A program made the position numbers and the translations under genes. A stretch of 64,000 nt of DNA. Source: JANXMY01 sp964251675 (GTDB taxonomy: Bacteria > Armatimonadota > Armatimonadia > Armatimonadales > Capsulimonadaceae). The stretch's first letter is position 1, and every line of letters starts with the position of its first letter. This document shows, piece by piece, positions 7,105 to 15,735 of this stretch. The notes below the pieces were generated by a model. The model was not told the DNA's origin. It searched no databases and worked only from the letters and a program-made list of their open reading frames with translations. The DNA is taken from NCBI GenBank assembly GCA_964251675.1, contig CAXUKS010000003.1:62001-126000 (forward strand), in the 5' to 3' direction.

Positions 7105-8115
7105 CACGACGGGCATAATTCCCATTGTCATCCCGGCATTGACAACGACATGGAAGGTCAGCATAGACAGTACGCCCGCCGCCAGCAGGCGCCCCAGCAG
7201 GTCGTCGCACTCGGCCATGATGACCACGCCGCGCTCTAAAAGAAGCAAATAGAGGGCCAGCAGCAGGCCGCACACGACAAAGCCGCCTTCTTCGCCGAAC
7301 ACCGTAAAGATAAAGTCCGTGTGATGCTCCGGCACGTAGCCGCCCACGCTCTGCGTCCCTTTGCCGTACCCCTCGCCGCTGATGCCGCCTGCGCCGATGG
7401 CGATCTCGCTCTGCCGCAGGTGGTAGCCCGCATCGCGGGGGTCGGCGGCGGGGTTCAGAAACACTTCCAGGCGGTTTCTTTGATAGTCTCTCAGCACGCC
7501 GCCGGGGTTGAACTGCCAGACGACGCCAAACAGCAGCGCCCCGGCCAGAAAAATAGTCCCCAGATGGAGCAGCCGCGCCCCGGCAATCGTCATCATGCCA
7601 AACCAGATGGCAAGCAGCACCAGCGAGGTGCCCAAATCGGGCTGTTTGGCGATCAGCAGCATTGGCACGCCGATATGCACCAGCGATTTCAGCACCGTCG
7701 GCCACTGCCTGATTGTCTCGGCATGGCGCACCAAAAACAGAGCCAGTGTGATAATAATAATGACTTTGGCGAACTCGGAAGGCTGAATCTGCACCGGGCC
7801 AAGTCTGATCCAGCGGCTTGCCCCTTTGGCCTCATGCCCGGCGAAATGAGGCAGCACGAGCAGCAGCAAAACAAGGTTCAGGGGATACAAATAGCGGGCA
7901 AACCGCTTGAGCAGGCTTTCATAATCCGTCCGCGCCAGCAGAACGGCCACGGCAGTGCCCACCATGCCCCCGGCAATCTGCTTGCGTACCATGTCCAGCG
8001 GGTGCGCGTCCAGATGCAGGGCGCTTTTGATCGCCAGAATACCGCCGAGGCAGATCAGCAGCGCACTGCCTAATATGGCCCAGTCTATCTCCCGCCAGCT
8101 TTTTGCAATGGTCAT
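6994..8115 (-). CDS. rodA: Rod-shape peptidoglycan polymerase RodA
   Basis: A 373-residue SEDS-family glycosyltransferase with about ten membrane segments, which polymerises lipid II in the elongasome. The segment ASRWIRLGPVQIQPSEFAK and the loop VPEHHTDFIFTVFGEEGG, containing the catalytic aspartate, are diagnostic, as is VGVPLPFVSYGLSSLLVNF near the end. The last 110 nt are duplicated at 4883-4992. No penicillin-binding protein gene is adjacent. Upstream, GGG-TATCAT (8124-8132) lies 8 nt from the ATG, which suggests a very short or absent leader. The gene is intact despite the nearby insert. Confidence 0.93.
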   Translation of the reverse strand: MTIAKSWREIDWAILGSALLICLGGILAIKSALHLDAHPLDMVRKQIAGGMVGTAVAVLLARTDYESLLKRFARYLYPLNLVLLLLVLPHFAGHEAKGASRWIRLGPVQIQPSEFAKVIIIITLALFLVRHAETIRQWPTVLKSLVHIGVPMLLIAKQPDLGTSLVLLAIWFGMMTIAGARLLHLGTIFLAGALLFGVVWQFNPGGVLRDYQRNRLEVFLNPAADPRDAGYHLRQSEIAIGAGGISGEGYGKGTQSVGGYVPEHHTDFIFTVFGEEGGFVVCGLLLALYLLLLERGVVIMAECDDLLGRLLAAGVLSMLTFHVVVNAGMTMGIMPVVGVPLPFVSYGLSSLLVNFTVVGLLLSVAARKHRVMF

Positions 8116-8191
8116 GGCCTTTTATGATACCCGGCGAGCGGCCCCGGATGTTCCCCGCGAACCGGCGGCCCACAGATAGCAAGAGACTACG

Positions 8192-8379
8192 AAACAAGAG
8201 TCCGAGGGGCTGAACCCCCTCGCTGGGGGGCGAAGCGCCTTGAACCCGCCTGCGCGGGTGAAGAAGATAAAAGGAGTGGTAGTTTTTTCCTATTCTGCTT
8301 CCGCTCCGTACCCGCGCAGGCGGGTTTGAAGGCGTCTGCGCCCCCCAGCGAGGGGGTTCAGCCCCTCAGACTCTTGTTT
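8192..8379. repeat. Long imperfect inverted repeat with about 68-nt arms
   Basis: The left arm (8192-8259) and right arm (8309-8379) are nearly complementary. Both contain GAGGGGCTGAACCCCCTCGC and the palindrome CCCGCCTGCGCGGGT. The 49-nt loop is AT-richer. This fills most of the space between rodA and the next gene. It belongs to the same broad family as the elements at 40669, 48718 and 62003. Confidence 0.85.
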
Positions 8380-8433
8380 CGGACTCTTGCCAGCGGCGCG
8401 AACCCTGCGCCCCGCCTCTGTGTTGCTAGAGAT

Positions 8434-9129
8434 GTGGCACTCACTCTTGATCATAATTTAGAAGCGGCGCGGCTGCGGACGACCCTGGCGACGATTGCCC
8501 TGTCGGTGGTGACCGTGCTGGTTTTGCGCGATCAGCCCTGGTCGGACGGGCGCACGGCAGCAACGCTGAATGCCGTCAGCCTGACCGTGTTTGCCGTCCA
8601 TGTCGCGCACTACAGAGACCGGGCGATGGCGCGGCTGCTGCTGTTCGGGCTGGGGCTGGGGCTGATGGAGCTGGTCGCCGACGCGCTGTGCGTGACATTC
8701 ACGGGAACTTTGGATTATTCGGTTAGCCGGAGCGCCCAAATCGGCCTGTCGCCCTTTTGGATGCCAACGGCGTGGCTGGTAGTGGCTGTGCAGATTGGTT
8801 ATCTGGGCCGCCGCTTTGTGCAGCAGTTTGGCGATCTGCGAGGCATGGCGCTGACGGCGCTGCTGGGGGCGGTCAACATCCCGTTCTACGAAGAAATGGC
8901 CTGGCACGCGCACTGGTGGCGCTACCAGAACAGCAAGATGCTGGGGCACACGCCGTATTATATCATCGTCGCAGAGATGGTGATTGGCCTGACGCTCGGC
9001 CCCCTGGCGGCGCGGGCAATGGCCCCCGGCGCGACCTGGCGCACGGCGGCGTGGGCGGGGTTTGTCGGCGGCGCTGGGACAATACTCGGCGGCCTCATCG
9101 GCTACGGGCTGGTCGAGCGGGTGTTCTAA
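8434..9129 (+). CDS. Polytopic membrane protein, unrecognised
   Basis: About 231 residues with six or seven hydrophobic segments. Polar signatures lie between them, such as PFWMPTAWLVVAVQIGYLG and PFYEEMAWHAHWWRYQNSK, whose Glu, His and Trp residues could form a metal site or active site. I do not recognise the family. The frame is open further upstream, but that part is inside the inverted repeat at 8192-8379, so GTG 8434 is taken as the start. It ends tail-to-tail with the next minus-strand gene, with a 4-nt overlap. Confidence 0.6.
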   Translation: MALTLDHNLEAARLRTTLATIALSVVTVLVLRDQPWSDGRTAATLNAVSLTVFAVHVAHYRDRAMARLLLFGLGLGLMELVADALCVTFTGTLDYSVSRSAQIGLSPFWMPTAWLVVAVQIGYLGRRFVQQFGDLRGMALTALLGAVNIPFYEEMAWHAHWWRYQNSKMLGHTPYYIIVAEMVIGLTLGPLAARAMAPGATWRTAAWAGFVGGAGTILGGLIGYGLVERVF

Positions 9130-9902
9130 GAACGCTGACACCGGGCGTGCGTCTCGCGGCCTAAAATCCGGGACGCGGGATCGAGCGGCGCTTTGCAGGC
9201 GAGGCAGCGATGCTCGAAGCGCAGGCGATCCGCTTCTTCGGCGGTCTGCTTTGCTATGCCCTGTGTGTACCATTCGGGCACGCGGGACTCCAAAGCGCGG
9301 GTGACAGAGTCGGGGGACTTCTCGGCGCAGGAATAGTGGGCATGGAAGCCGTAAAACAGCGAACGCTCCCGCGTGACGGTGTACTCCTGCATGGTGCGCC
9401 GGTCGAACTCGGTGTCCGGGTAAAAGTGAGTCCAGCGGCCATAAAACCATTTCAGATTGCCGACGGCCAGAATGCCGTCGCAGACCGCGCACCGCTCGCA
9501 TTCGGTGCAGCCGCCCGCGTTCAGCGAAACCGGCAGCTCGCGCCCGCTCCCGCCGTGCTTTTCCAGAACCGTCTGCCGCCCGCAGCGGCAAATCCGAAAG
9601 CTTGTACAATCAACCGCCCCGCACCCGCTGCATTCCCAGTCATACTGCGGGCCAACGGCCCCCTGCGCTGCCGCCGCCGGAATCAGACGCATTTCCATTC
9701 CGCACAGGTCGCACTTGTACTGCCCCAGGTGGTTCATTTCGCCGCTTTTGTGCAGGTGGCTGTAGGCGTCCGTCACCTCCGAGCGTGGCGCGGGACGAGG
9801 GGGCGTCAGCGCACGCTGGAACCACGACGAAGTTACTTCCTGAAGCTGACGGCCTGCCAGCAGAAACTTCCGGCTGACGGCGCGGGTGAGATGCAGTGCC
9901 AT
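9126..9902 (-). CDS. Cysteine-rich zinc-ribbon protein
   Basis: A 258-residue protein with many paired cysteines: CDLCGME, CSGCG, CRCGRQ, CTECERCAVC and a C-terminal CLACKAPLD, suggesting several zinc ribbons. The middle part is rich in aromatic residues (KWFYGRWTHFYPD). No catalytic signature is visible and I do not know the family. ATG 9902 is preferred because TACAAT (9909-9914) lies 6 nt upstream, a leaderless arrangement. Confidence 0.6.
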   Translation of the reverse strand: MALHLTRAVSRKFLLAGRQLQEVTSSWFQRALTPPRPAPRSEVTDAYSHLHKSGEMNHLGQYKCDLCGMEMRLIPAAAAQGAVGPQYDWECSGCGAVDCTSFRICRCGRQTVLEKHGGSGRELPVSLNAGGCTECERCAVCDGILAVGNLKWFYGRWTHFYPDTEFDRRTMQEYTVTRERSLFYGFHAHYSCAEKSPDSVTRALESRVPEWYTQGIAKQTAEEADRLRFEHRCLACKAPLDPASRILGRETHARCQRS

Positions 9903-9940
9903 ACCCCTATTGTATCCCAAATTCGCCGATTTTCAGCGTC

Positions 9941-10273
9941 TTATTTCAGCAAAACAATCAGATACAGTACGCTTGCCATTCCCAAGCCAAACACCAGCGC
10001 GGCAAAGCCGAAAATCAGAAACGTTGGCGTCTGGTACGCCGCCTTGTCAATCATCCGCCGCGTCCACTCATACTGCCATGCCGCCAGCAGCAGGGTCACC
10101 AGCCCCGCCGCCGCGAAGGCCAGCCCCAACCGCCCGGAGTGCCCGCCCGCCTCGGGTGCAATCCCCAGAAAGCGCAGCTTGGCAATGAGTACTCCAAAGC
10201 CCAGCAGGGCGATACTCGTCCGCACCCAGGCTAGAAACGTCCGCTCGTTCGCCAGATGATCCCGTGGGTTCAT
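9941..10273 (-). CDS. DUF202 family small membrane protein
   Basis: A 110-residue protein with the DUF202 (YidH-like) signature DHLANERTFLAWVRTSIALL at its start and three membrane segments (about 20-38, 48-66 and 84-107). The role of the family is unknown. The ATG overlaps the stop of the upstream HD-domain gene (ATGA), placing it third in the operon pgl-HD-DUF202. Confidence 0.85.
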   Translation of the reverse strand: MNPRDHLANERTFLAWVRTSIALLGFGVLIAKLRFLGIAPEAGGHSGRLGLAFAAAGLVTLLLAAWQYEWTRRMIDKAAYQTPTFLIFGFAALVFGLGMASVLYLIVLLK

Positions 10274-10899
10274 AACATCTCGCTTTCACGTTTCAAGTTG
10301 GCGCGGGCGGCCTGTTCCAGTCGCGCAAAAAGGGCCGGGGTGTGGTAGAGCCGAGGGCGTTCCAAAAAGCTGTCCAGCACTTTGCGCCGTCCTTCCCGGT
10401 AGCGGTCTTCGGAGACCCAGGCGTATTCTTTGCGAATGGCCTGCGCGTAGCGGTCGTAATCGGCGGGACTCGCGCCCAGAATGGCGAGATCGGCGTCTAA
10501 CAGCAGTGCCGCGTCGCCGTCAGTGGGGTCGGCTTCGTGCGTTTTGGTCGCCAGGATCAGACGCTCCACAGCGGCCAGCGTAGACGGCGGCAGGAGGGCA
10601 GGTTCTAACGCGCCCCGCGCATAGCGGGCGCTTTCCGCTTCGTTGTCCGTGCGCCGGGCGTCATAGATAGCATCATGGAACCAGACAGCAAGGCGCAGGG
10701 CAAGCGGGTCTGTGACAGCGTCCCCAAACTCGTCCACCACCGCCAGCATCGCGGCAATATGGGTCAGCGTGTGATAGGCCCGGTCCGCCTCGCTGTAGCG
10801 GCGGGCCAAATCCTGCCAGACGGCGGCGGCATCAGCTTCGCTCATGCCTGCGGCCCCTGCCGTCTCACGCCAGACGTTTTCCAGCCCGGCGCCCGTCAT
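10270..10899 (-). CDS. HD-superfamily metal-dependent phosphohydrolase (COG4339)
   Basis: A 209-residue protein. RAYHTLTHIAAML supplies the first histidines, VWFHDAIYD the HD pair, and LLDADLAILG the distal Asp of the metal site. This matches the predicted metal-dependent phosphohydrolases of COG4339, whose substrate is unknown. ATG 10899 forms an ATGA overlap with the frame-corrected pgl stop, which supports both this start and the pgl correction. It is coupled to DUF202 downstream in the same way. Confidence 0.8.
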   Translation of the reverse strand: MTGAGLENVWRETAGAAGMSEADAAAVWQDLARRYSEADRAYHTLTHIAAMLAVVDEFGDAVTDPLALRLAVWFHDAIYDARRTDNEAESARYARGALEPALLPPSTLAAVERLILATKTHEADPTDGDAALLLDADLAILGASPADYDRYAQAIRKEYAWVSEDRYREGRRKVLDSFLERPRLYHTPALFARLEQAARANLKRESEML

Positions 10900-11647
10900 C
10901 GGTTCAGCAGACTCGCCGCAGGCTTGTCCAGCAGCCACAGAAGCGTGCCGTCGGTCGGCTGCACAGCGGCGGACGGATGCTTTTCTTTGGGCGGGCTGCT
11001 CTCAAAGATGTCCCGCACGGCTTCCGCTTGCCTTTGCCGGGCACCAGGAACAGCACGCGGCGGGCGGCGTTCAGCACCGGAAATGTGACGGTGACGCGGT
11101 CTACCGGCGGCGGCAGAGTGCCGGGCGGCGTGCCGACGGCCCAGACATCGGTGATTTCCAGCGTCGGCTTGCCGGGAAACAGCGAGGCACAGTGGCCGTC
11201 GTCGCCCATGCCCAGCAGGACCAAATCCAGCACGGGCGGCTGCCCGGCGGCGGGTGTCAGCATGCGGGTCAGCGTCGCGGCATAGTCGGCGGCGGCCTGA
11301 CCAAGCGTGTCCGTGTCTGTGGGAATGGGCAGAACGTTGTCAGCGGGCACGGGCACATGGTTCAGCAACAGCTTTTTGCACATTCCAAAGTTTGAGTCTT
11401 TGTCCTCGTAGGGCACAAACCGCTCATCGCCCAGAAAGACAAACGTATTCGTCCAGTCCACGCTTCCCGGCTCCTGGGCCAGCCGCTGATACAGCCCTTT
11501 GGGGCCGGAGCCGCCGGTCAGGGCCAGAGTGAACCGCCCCCGCGCTGCGATGGCTTCGCGGGCGGCTTCAGTCAGCACTTCCAACGCCCGTGCGGCCAGC
11601 GCGGCATCGTCGTCTAAAATCTCATACGGATAGTCCGTGTTAGGCAT
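10896..11647 (-). CDS. pgl: 6-phosphogluconolactonase, one frameshift near the 3' end
   Basis: Hydrolyses 6-phosphogluconolactone in the oxidative pentose phosphate pathway. Family motifs are FTLALTGGSGPKGLY, FLGDERFVPYEDKDSNFGM and LLGMGDDGHCASLFPG. After VLFLVPGKGK the reading frame switches at about 11027. The annotated frame then gives a Cys/Arg-rich nonsense tail, whereas a -1 shift gives AEAVRDIFESSPPKEKHPSA and continues to a TGA at 10896-10898 that overlaps the next ATG. One missing base, for example in the AAG/AAA run, explains this. A sequencing or assembly error is most likely; a recent mutation or frameshifting is possible. Confidence 0.85.
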
Positions 11648-11674
11648 TTTGCGTTCCTGTGTTTTTTCCTGCTC

Positions 11675-13537
11675 TTACCCAGCCGACGCGCCTGTCAAAG
11701 CGGCGCGGGCCAGATGCACCAGACGCTCGGCGTCTTCGGGCGTGTCCGCCACCGCCGTCAGGTGTCCCATCTTGCGCCCAGGCTTCGGCTCCGCTTTGCC
11801 GTACAGATGCAGCGAGACGCCCGGCAAAGCCAGCGCGGCGGGCCAGTCCGGTTCGCCGCCCGCCCAGAGATCGCCGAGCAAGTTTGCCATCGCCGCCGGG
11901 CGCAGAAGACTGGAAGGGCCGAGCGGCAGGCCGCAGACGGCTCGCAACTGCTGCCCGAACTGGCTGGTTTCGTGCCCTTCAATCGTCAAATGGCCCGAAT
12001 TATGCGGACGCGGGGCCATTTCATTGACCAGCAGCGTGCCGTCCGGGGTCAGGAAGAACTCCACGCAGAGCACGCCCACCACTTCCAGCCCTTCCATGAT
12101 GCGCCGGGTCAGCTCACGGGCATCTGAGGGGACTGCGAGAGGCAGACCGCGCAGTGTATCGACCGACACATCCAGAATGCCGTTGACATGGCTGTTCTGA
12201 ATGGGGCCATAGGACACAAACGCGCCGTCCAGACCGCGCACGCCGACCACCGAAATCTCGCGCTCAAAGATCACAAAGCCTTCCAGCACACACGGCTGCC
12301 TGCCCACGGCGTCCCACGCCGCGTCCGCCTCGGCAGGATCATAAATCCGCACCTGCCCCTTGCCGTCATAGCCGAAGCCAGCGGTCTTCAGGATGGCGGG
12401 CGTTCCCAGCGCGTCCAGCGCCGTGCCCAGTTCTTCCCGCGTGCCGACGTGCCGGAACGGGGCACACGGGATGCCGTTCTCCAGCAGCCACGTCTTTTCC
12501 CGCCCCCGATGCTGGGCGATGTGCAGGACGCGCCCGCTGGGCCGAACGGGGACAAGGCTGAGGGCCGCATCCACCGTCGCGGCAGGCACGTTTTCGAATT
12601 CAAACGTCACCACATCCACACCCCGCGCAAGCCCCCGGACGGCGTCTAAATCGTCATAGGCCGCCGTCACTTCGAGGTCGGCCACCTGCCCGGTCGGCGT
12701 GTCCGTGTCCGGCGAGAACGTATGCACCCGGTAGCCCATTGCCCGCGCTTCCAGCGCCAGCATCCGGCCCAGTTGTCCGCTGCCCAGAATGCCGAGTGTT
12801 CCGCCCGGCAATATTATTTCTTTGCTCATGATGTCCGCTCGGTAAGTGAAGTACATATCAAACGCCGCGCCCCGCCCCCGCACGTCGGGGTCCTGAAAGG
12901 CTTCCAGCCGGTCTTCTGCTGTTGGAAGGCTGGCCCGCGCCGCCGTCAATTGTGGATGGCTCAGGAACCGGGACAGCGCCTCATACACCGCCCGGTTGCC
13001 TTCCGGCGTGGGCATCCCAAACTCATCCGGCAGGGTGTAGCCGTGCTGCGGAATCAGAAACCTGTGCAAAATTGTATCAGACAACTGCGCTTGAATTGCG
13101 TCTTCAATCCCGCCGTGCTTCTGCTCTGCACGGCCCAGCATCCAGAGCAGCAGCTTCAAGGCAGGTCGAATGGGGTTTTCCCGGTCTGGCCCGCCTTTGA
13201 CCTGAAGCCAGCTCTCTTTCCATTCCAGAGAATGATTCTGTCGCTTCAGGACAGATAAAGCAATCGCCTTCATCTCTGCCAGACGCGCCGGGAAACTATG
13301 AGGAAGATACTCTTGATGCGCGTCCAGTGTAATCCCATGATACACGAGGTCTAAGACTTCGGGAGCCACCCGCACCTGCATTGCCGCGTCCAGTCCGGCC
13401 GGGCCAAACAGATACTGCTCCACCTCATCCGCCGTCAGGCAATTTTGCTCCACGGCTGTCAGCAGACCCAGACTGAGGACCGCAATCAAACAGTCCATCT
13501 CGGAGCGGCTTTCGACCTCCACAACAAGTTTTTTCAT
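11675..13537 (-). CDS. purK: N-terminal unknown domain fused to PurK
   Basis: One 620-codon frame. Residues 237-620 are N5-carboxyaminoimidazole ribonucleotide synthase, an ATP-grasp enzyme of purine synthesis: LGILGSGQLGRMLALEA, KTAGFGYDGKGQ, and NEMAPRPHNSGHLTIEG are diagnostic. Residues 1-236 are unrelated. The first about 80 (GLLTAVEQNCLTADEVEQYLF) resemble the small DUF3969 family, and the rest (to FDMYFTYRAD) is unknown. PurK could also start alone at ATG 12829. In another frame a TGA overlaps that ATG, so an undetected frameshift splitting two genes is an alternative to a real fusion. purE lies upstream across a gap. Confidence 0.85.
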   Translation of the reverse strand: MKKLVVEVESRSEMDCLIAVLSLGLLTAVEQNCLTADEVEQYLFGPAGLDAAMQVRVAPEVLDLVYHGITLDAHQEYLPHSFPARLAEMKAIALSVLKRQNHSLEWKESWLQVKGGPDRENPIRPALKLLLWMLGRAEQKHGGIEDAIQAQLSDTILHRFLIPQHGYTLPDEFGMPTPEGNRAVYEALSRFLSHPQLTAARASLPTAEDRLEAFQDPDVRGRGAAFDMYFTYRADIMSKEIILPGGTLGILGSGQLGRMLALEARAMGYRVHTFSPDTDTPTGQVADLEVTAAYDDLDAVRGLARGVDVVTFEFENVPAATVDAALSLVPVRPSGRVLHIAQHRGREKTWLLENGIPCAPFRHVGTREELGTALDALGTPAILKTAGFGYDGKGQVRIYDPAEADAAWDAVGRQPCVLEGFVIFEREISVVGVRGLDGAFVSYGPIQNSHVNGILDVSVDTLRGLPLAVPSDARELTRRIMEGLEVVGVLCVEFFLTPDGTLLVNEMAPRPHNSGHLTIEGHETSQFGQQLRAVCGLPLGPSSLLRPAAMANLLGDLWAGGEPDWPAALALPGVSLHLYGKAEPKPGRKMGHLTAVADTPEDAERLVHLARAALTGASAG

Positions 13538-13593
13538 AAAGTATCAGCCCCTATGCGGGGCAAGTTAAATGGATTTTGCTCGGCCTGCATCAG

Positions 13594-13603
13594 NNNNNNN
13601 NNN
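13594..13603. other. Assembly gap (10 N)
   Basis: Ten unknown bases of fixed length, typical of scaffolding. It lies in the purE-purK intergenic region next to a repeat, so the true distance between the genes is unknown. Confidence 0.95.
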
Positions 13604-13607
13604 AGCA

Positions 13608-13765
13608 GAGACCCCCTAGCCCCCAATAATGGGGGAATAGGATAAGACAGAAAGGATAGGAGGGCAGAGACAAGCCCCGCCCCTACTCTGAACTGTCTGG
13701 TTCCCCCATTATTGGGGGCCAGGGGGTCTTCCTCCGGCTCCCTCTCTGGAGAAGAGGACGGGGGA
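13608..13765. repeat. Inverted-repeat element, family A
   Basis: Starts with GACCCCCTAGCCCCCAATAA and ends with the complementary TTATTGGGGGCCAGGGGGTC at about 13712-13729. The short spacer contains a second small inverted motif around GACAAGCCCCGCCCCTA. An extra GAAGAGGACGGGGGAGAGG segment follows. The same architecture occurs at 26424, 34228, 39770, 42466 and 50103. Confidence 0.85.
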
Positions 13766-13772
13766 GAGGTTC

Positions 13773-14288
13773 TTATCCCAGCGTATCTCCCAATACTTTT
13801 TCCGTCTGCGCCTGCCGGAAAGAGCGCAGGCGCTCGCGCAGGGCGGGGCGCGTCGTGCCCAGAATGGCGGCAGCGAGCAGGGCGGCATTCGTTGCGCCCG
13901 CTTTGCCGATGGCGAGCGTGCCGACGGGGATACCGGCGGGCATCTGCACAATAGACAGCAGGGAGTCCTGGCCGCTCAGGGCGTGACTCTGGACGGGGAC
14001 GCCTAAGACGGGAACCAATGTCTGCGCGGCGACCATGCCGGGCAGATGCGCGGCCCCGCCTGCCCCGGCAATAATCACTTCCAGCCCCCGCCCTTCGGCG
14101 TCGTGGGCGAACGCGGCCATGAGGTCGGGCGTCCGGTGTGCAGACACAATCCGGCACTCATGCGGGATGCCGAGATTTGTCAGCATTTCGTCGGCGTGAC
14201 GCATCGTTTCCCAGTCGGACTTACTGCCCATGATGACGGCCACGAGCGGCGCAGAAACTGACGGGTCAAGCGAAGTATCAGTTGGCAT
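13773..14288 (-). CDS. purE: N5-CAIR mutase PurE
   Basis: A 171-residue class I PurE, which converts N5-CAIR made by PurK to CAIR. Motifs are VIMGSKSDWETM, SAHRTPDLM and GAGGAAHLPGMVAA. Length and motifs are normal; the first about 14 residues are a short extension. A possible -10 box AATACT ends 5 nt before the ATG. purK follows on the same strand after the gap and repeat, so the two may or may not be cotranscribed. Confidence 0.95.
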   Translation of the reverse strand: MPTDTSLDPSVSAPLVAVIMGSKSDWETMRHADEMLTNLGIPHECRIVSAHRTPDLMAAFAHDAEGRGLEVIIAGAGGAAHLPGMVAAQTLVPVLGVPVQSHALSGQDSLLSIVQMPAGIPVGTLAIGKAGATNAALLAAAILGTTRPALRERLRSFRQAQTEKVLGDTLG

Positions 14289-14434
14289 GGGGGAGTATTC
14301 GGGACCGGGGGCGGCAAATCCTGCCTCGGAGCCTACCTTCCGGTATTTGGTACAGGGAACTGCCCTCGTACCTTTGCCGACAATGGAGAGTGTCAGACGT
14401 TACAGATGAAAAGAATTTTCAAGGAAATCAACCT

Positions 14435-15733
14435 ATGGCCGTTACCCTGGCAGCACGGAAGAAAATAACCCAGACCCCCTCGCCCGCCCCGCCGCCCTCG
14501 GGCATCGGGCGGCTCACCCGCTGGTACGGAGTTGCCCTCGGCGGGCTGGCGCTGGCCGCGACCGGCGGGCAGATGGCTTTGCATTCCGCGCAGGCCGGGC
14601 AGGCGCAGGCCGCGCACACTCTCAGCGCCGCCGGGCAGCAGCAGATGCTTGCCGGGCAGGTGTGTCTGAGCGCCCTGTCCCTGCAAAGCGCGGAAACCCC
14701 GGCGCAGCAGGAGATGCGGGCCGAAGATTTGAAGACAGTGACCGCGCAGTGGAAAGCCGGAGAGCTGGCCCTGCCGCGCACCGGCGAAGCCGCCGCGCCG
14801 CTGACCGCCGCCGACACCGCGCAGACGGCCATGCTTGGCGCAGCGCAGTCCATTTTGTCTTCCCTGCCTCCTCCCGGCAGCACGCAGAAGCCCGATTTTT
14901 ACCGGAACCTGACCACCCTGCTGCAAAACGAGCCGGGCTATCGGAGCAGCCTCGGAAAAGCCGCGCAGGCCTATGAAGCGCAAGCGTCGGCAGACGCGGC
15001 GAAGGGGAACAGACTCGGGTGGGAGCTTTTGAGCGGCGGGCTGCTGCTGCTCGGCGGCCTCGCCGCCGTGCCCTTCCAGGTCGGTGCGGTCAAGCGGGCC
15101 ATAGACACCCAGCGCGAGATGGAGCAGCGGGTGGCCGAAAGCGACCGCGCCCTCTCGGAAGCGGACTGCCGCGTGCAGGAGATGAAGCGGGTCGTGGAAA
15201 ACCTGTCGACACTGGATGCCCTCACCGGCCTGCCCAACCACCGGGCGTTCCATGACCGCCTGGACCACGAATTGGGCCGCGCCCTGCGCCACGGCAACCC
15301 GCTGTCCCTGCTGCTGATGGATGTGGACAAGTTCAAGTCCTACAACGACTCGTTCGGCCACGGAAGCGGTGATGATGCTCTGGTGCGGCTCTCCCAGATT
15401 CTTAAAGACACGGCGCGAGGTTCCGATGTCCCGGTGCGCTACGGCGGCAAAGAGTTCGCGATTATTCTGACCGAGACCGATGTGATGGGAGCCAGCGTCG
15501 TCGGCGAGCGTCTGCGGCAAGCCATCGCCGAAGCGGATGGCCTGGAGCGGCCCCTGACCGCCAGCATCGGTCTGGCAACGCTCACTCCCAATATGTTCGG
15601 CGTTGCCGAGCTGGTCGCGCAGGCCGACCGCGCCCTGTGCCACGCCAAAGGCGAAGGCCGCAACCGCGTCTCCCACGCCATGCGCCTCCCGGCGGCTTTA
15701 GAAGACGAGCGGCCCGCGTATGCGATGGCGTGA
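14435..15733 (+). CDS. Membrane-anchored GGDEF-domain protein with variant GGKEF site
   Basis: A 432-residue protein. Membrane segments at about 31-48 and 197-216 bracket an Ala-rich extracytoplasmic sensor region. A coiled coil follows (about 220-258), then a GGDEF domain with STLDALTGLPNHRAFHDRL and LLMDVDKFKSYNDSFGH. The active-site signature is GGKEF (337-341), so the metal-binding acidic residue is Lys. An RxxD inhibitory site (RGSD, 328-331) is retained 5 residues upstream. It may therefore bind rather than make cyclic di-GMP. ATG 14435 is chosen for its AAGGA site about 10 nt upstream. It is divergent from purE. Confidence 0.85.
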   Translation: MAVTLAARKKITQTPSPAPPPSGIGRLTRWYGVALGGLALAATGGQMALHSAQAGQAQAAHTLSAAGQQQMLAGQVCLSALSLQSAETPAQQEMRAEDLKTVTAQWKAGELALPRTGEAAAPLTAADTAQTAMLGAAQSILSSLPPPGSTQKPDFYRNLTTLLQNEPGYRSSLGKAAQAYEAQASADAAKGNRLGWELLSGGLLLLGGLAAVPFQVGAVKRAIDTQREMEQRVAESDRALSEADCRVQEMKRVVENLSTLDALTGLPNHRAFHDRLDHELGRALRHGNPLSLLLMDVDKFKSYNDSFGHGSGDDALVRLSQILKDTARGSDVPVRYGGKEFAIILTETDVMGASVVGERLRQAIAEADGLERPLTASIGLATLTPNMFGVAELVAQADRALCHAKGEGRNRVSHAMRLPAALEDERPAYAMA

Positions 15734-15735
15734 AA

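Noticed and set aside
14393..15676. A 427-codon open frame antisense to the GGDEF gene, and similar long antisense frames opposite glnD (2292-3437), pyrC (27999-29303), ActP and flhB (61985-63388)
   Set aside because: High GC makes stop codons rare in some antisense frames. Their products are rich in Arg, Gly, His and Gln without motifs, while the opposite strand encodes recognised families.
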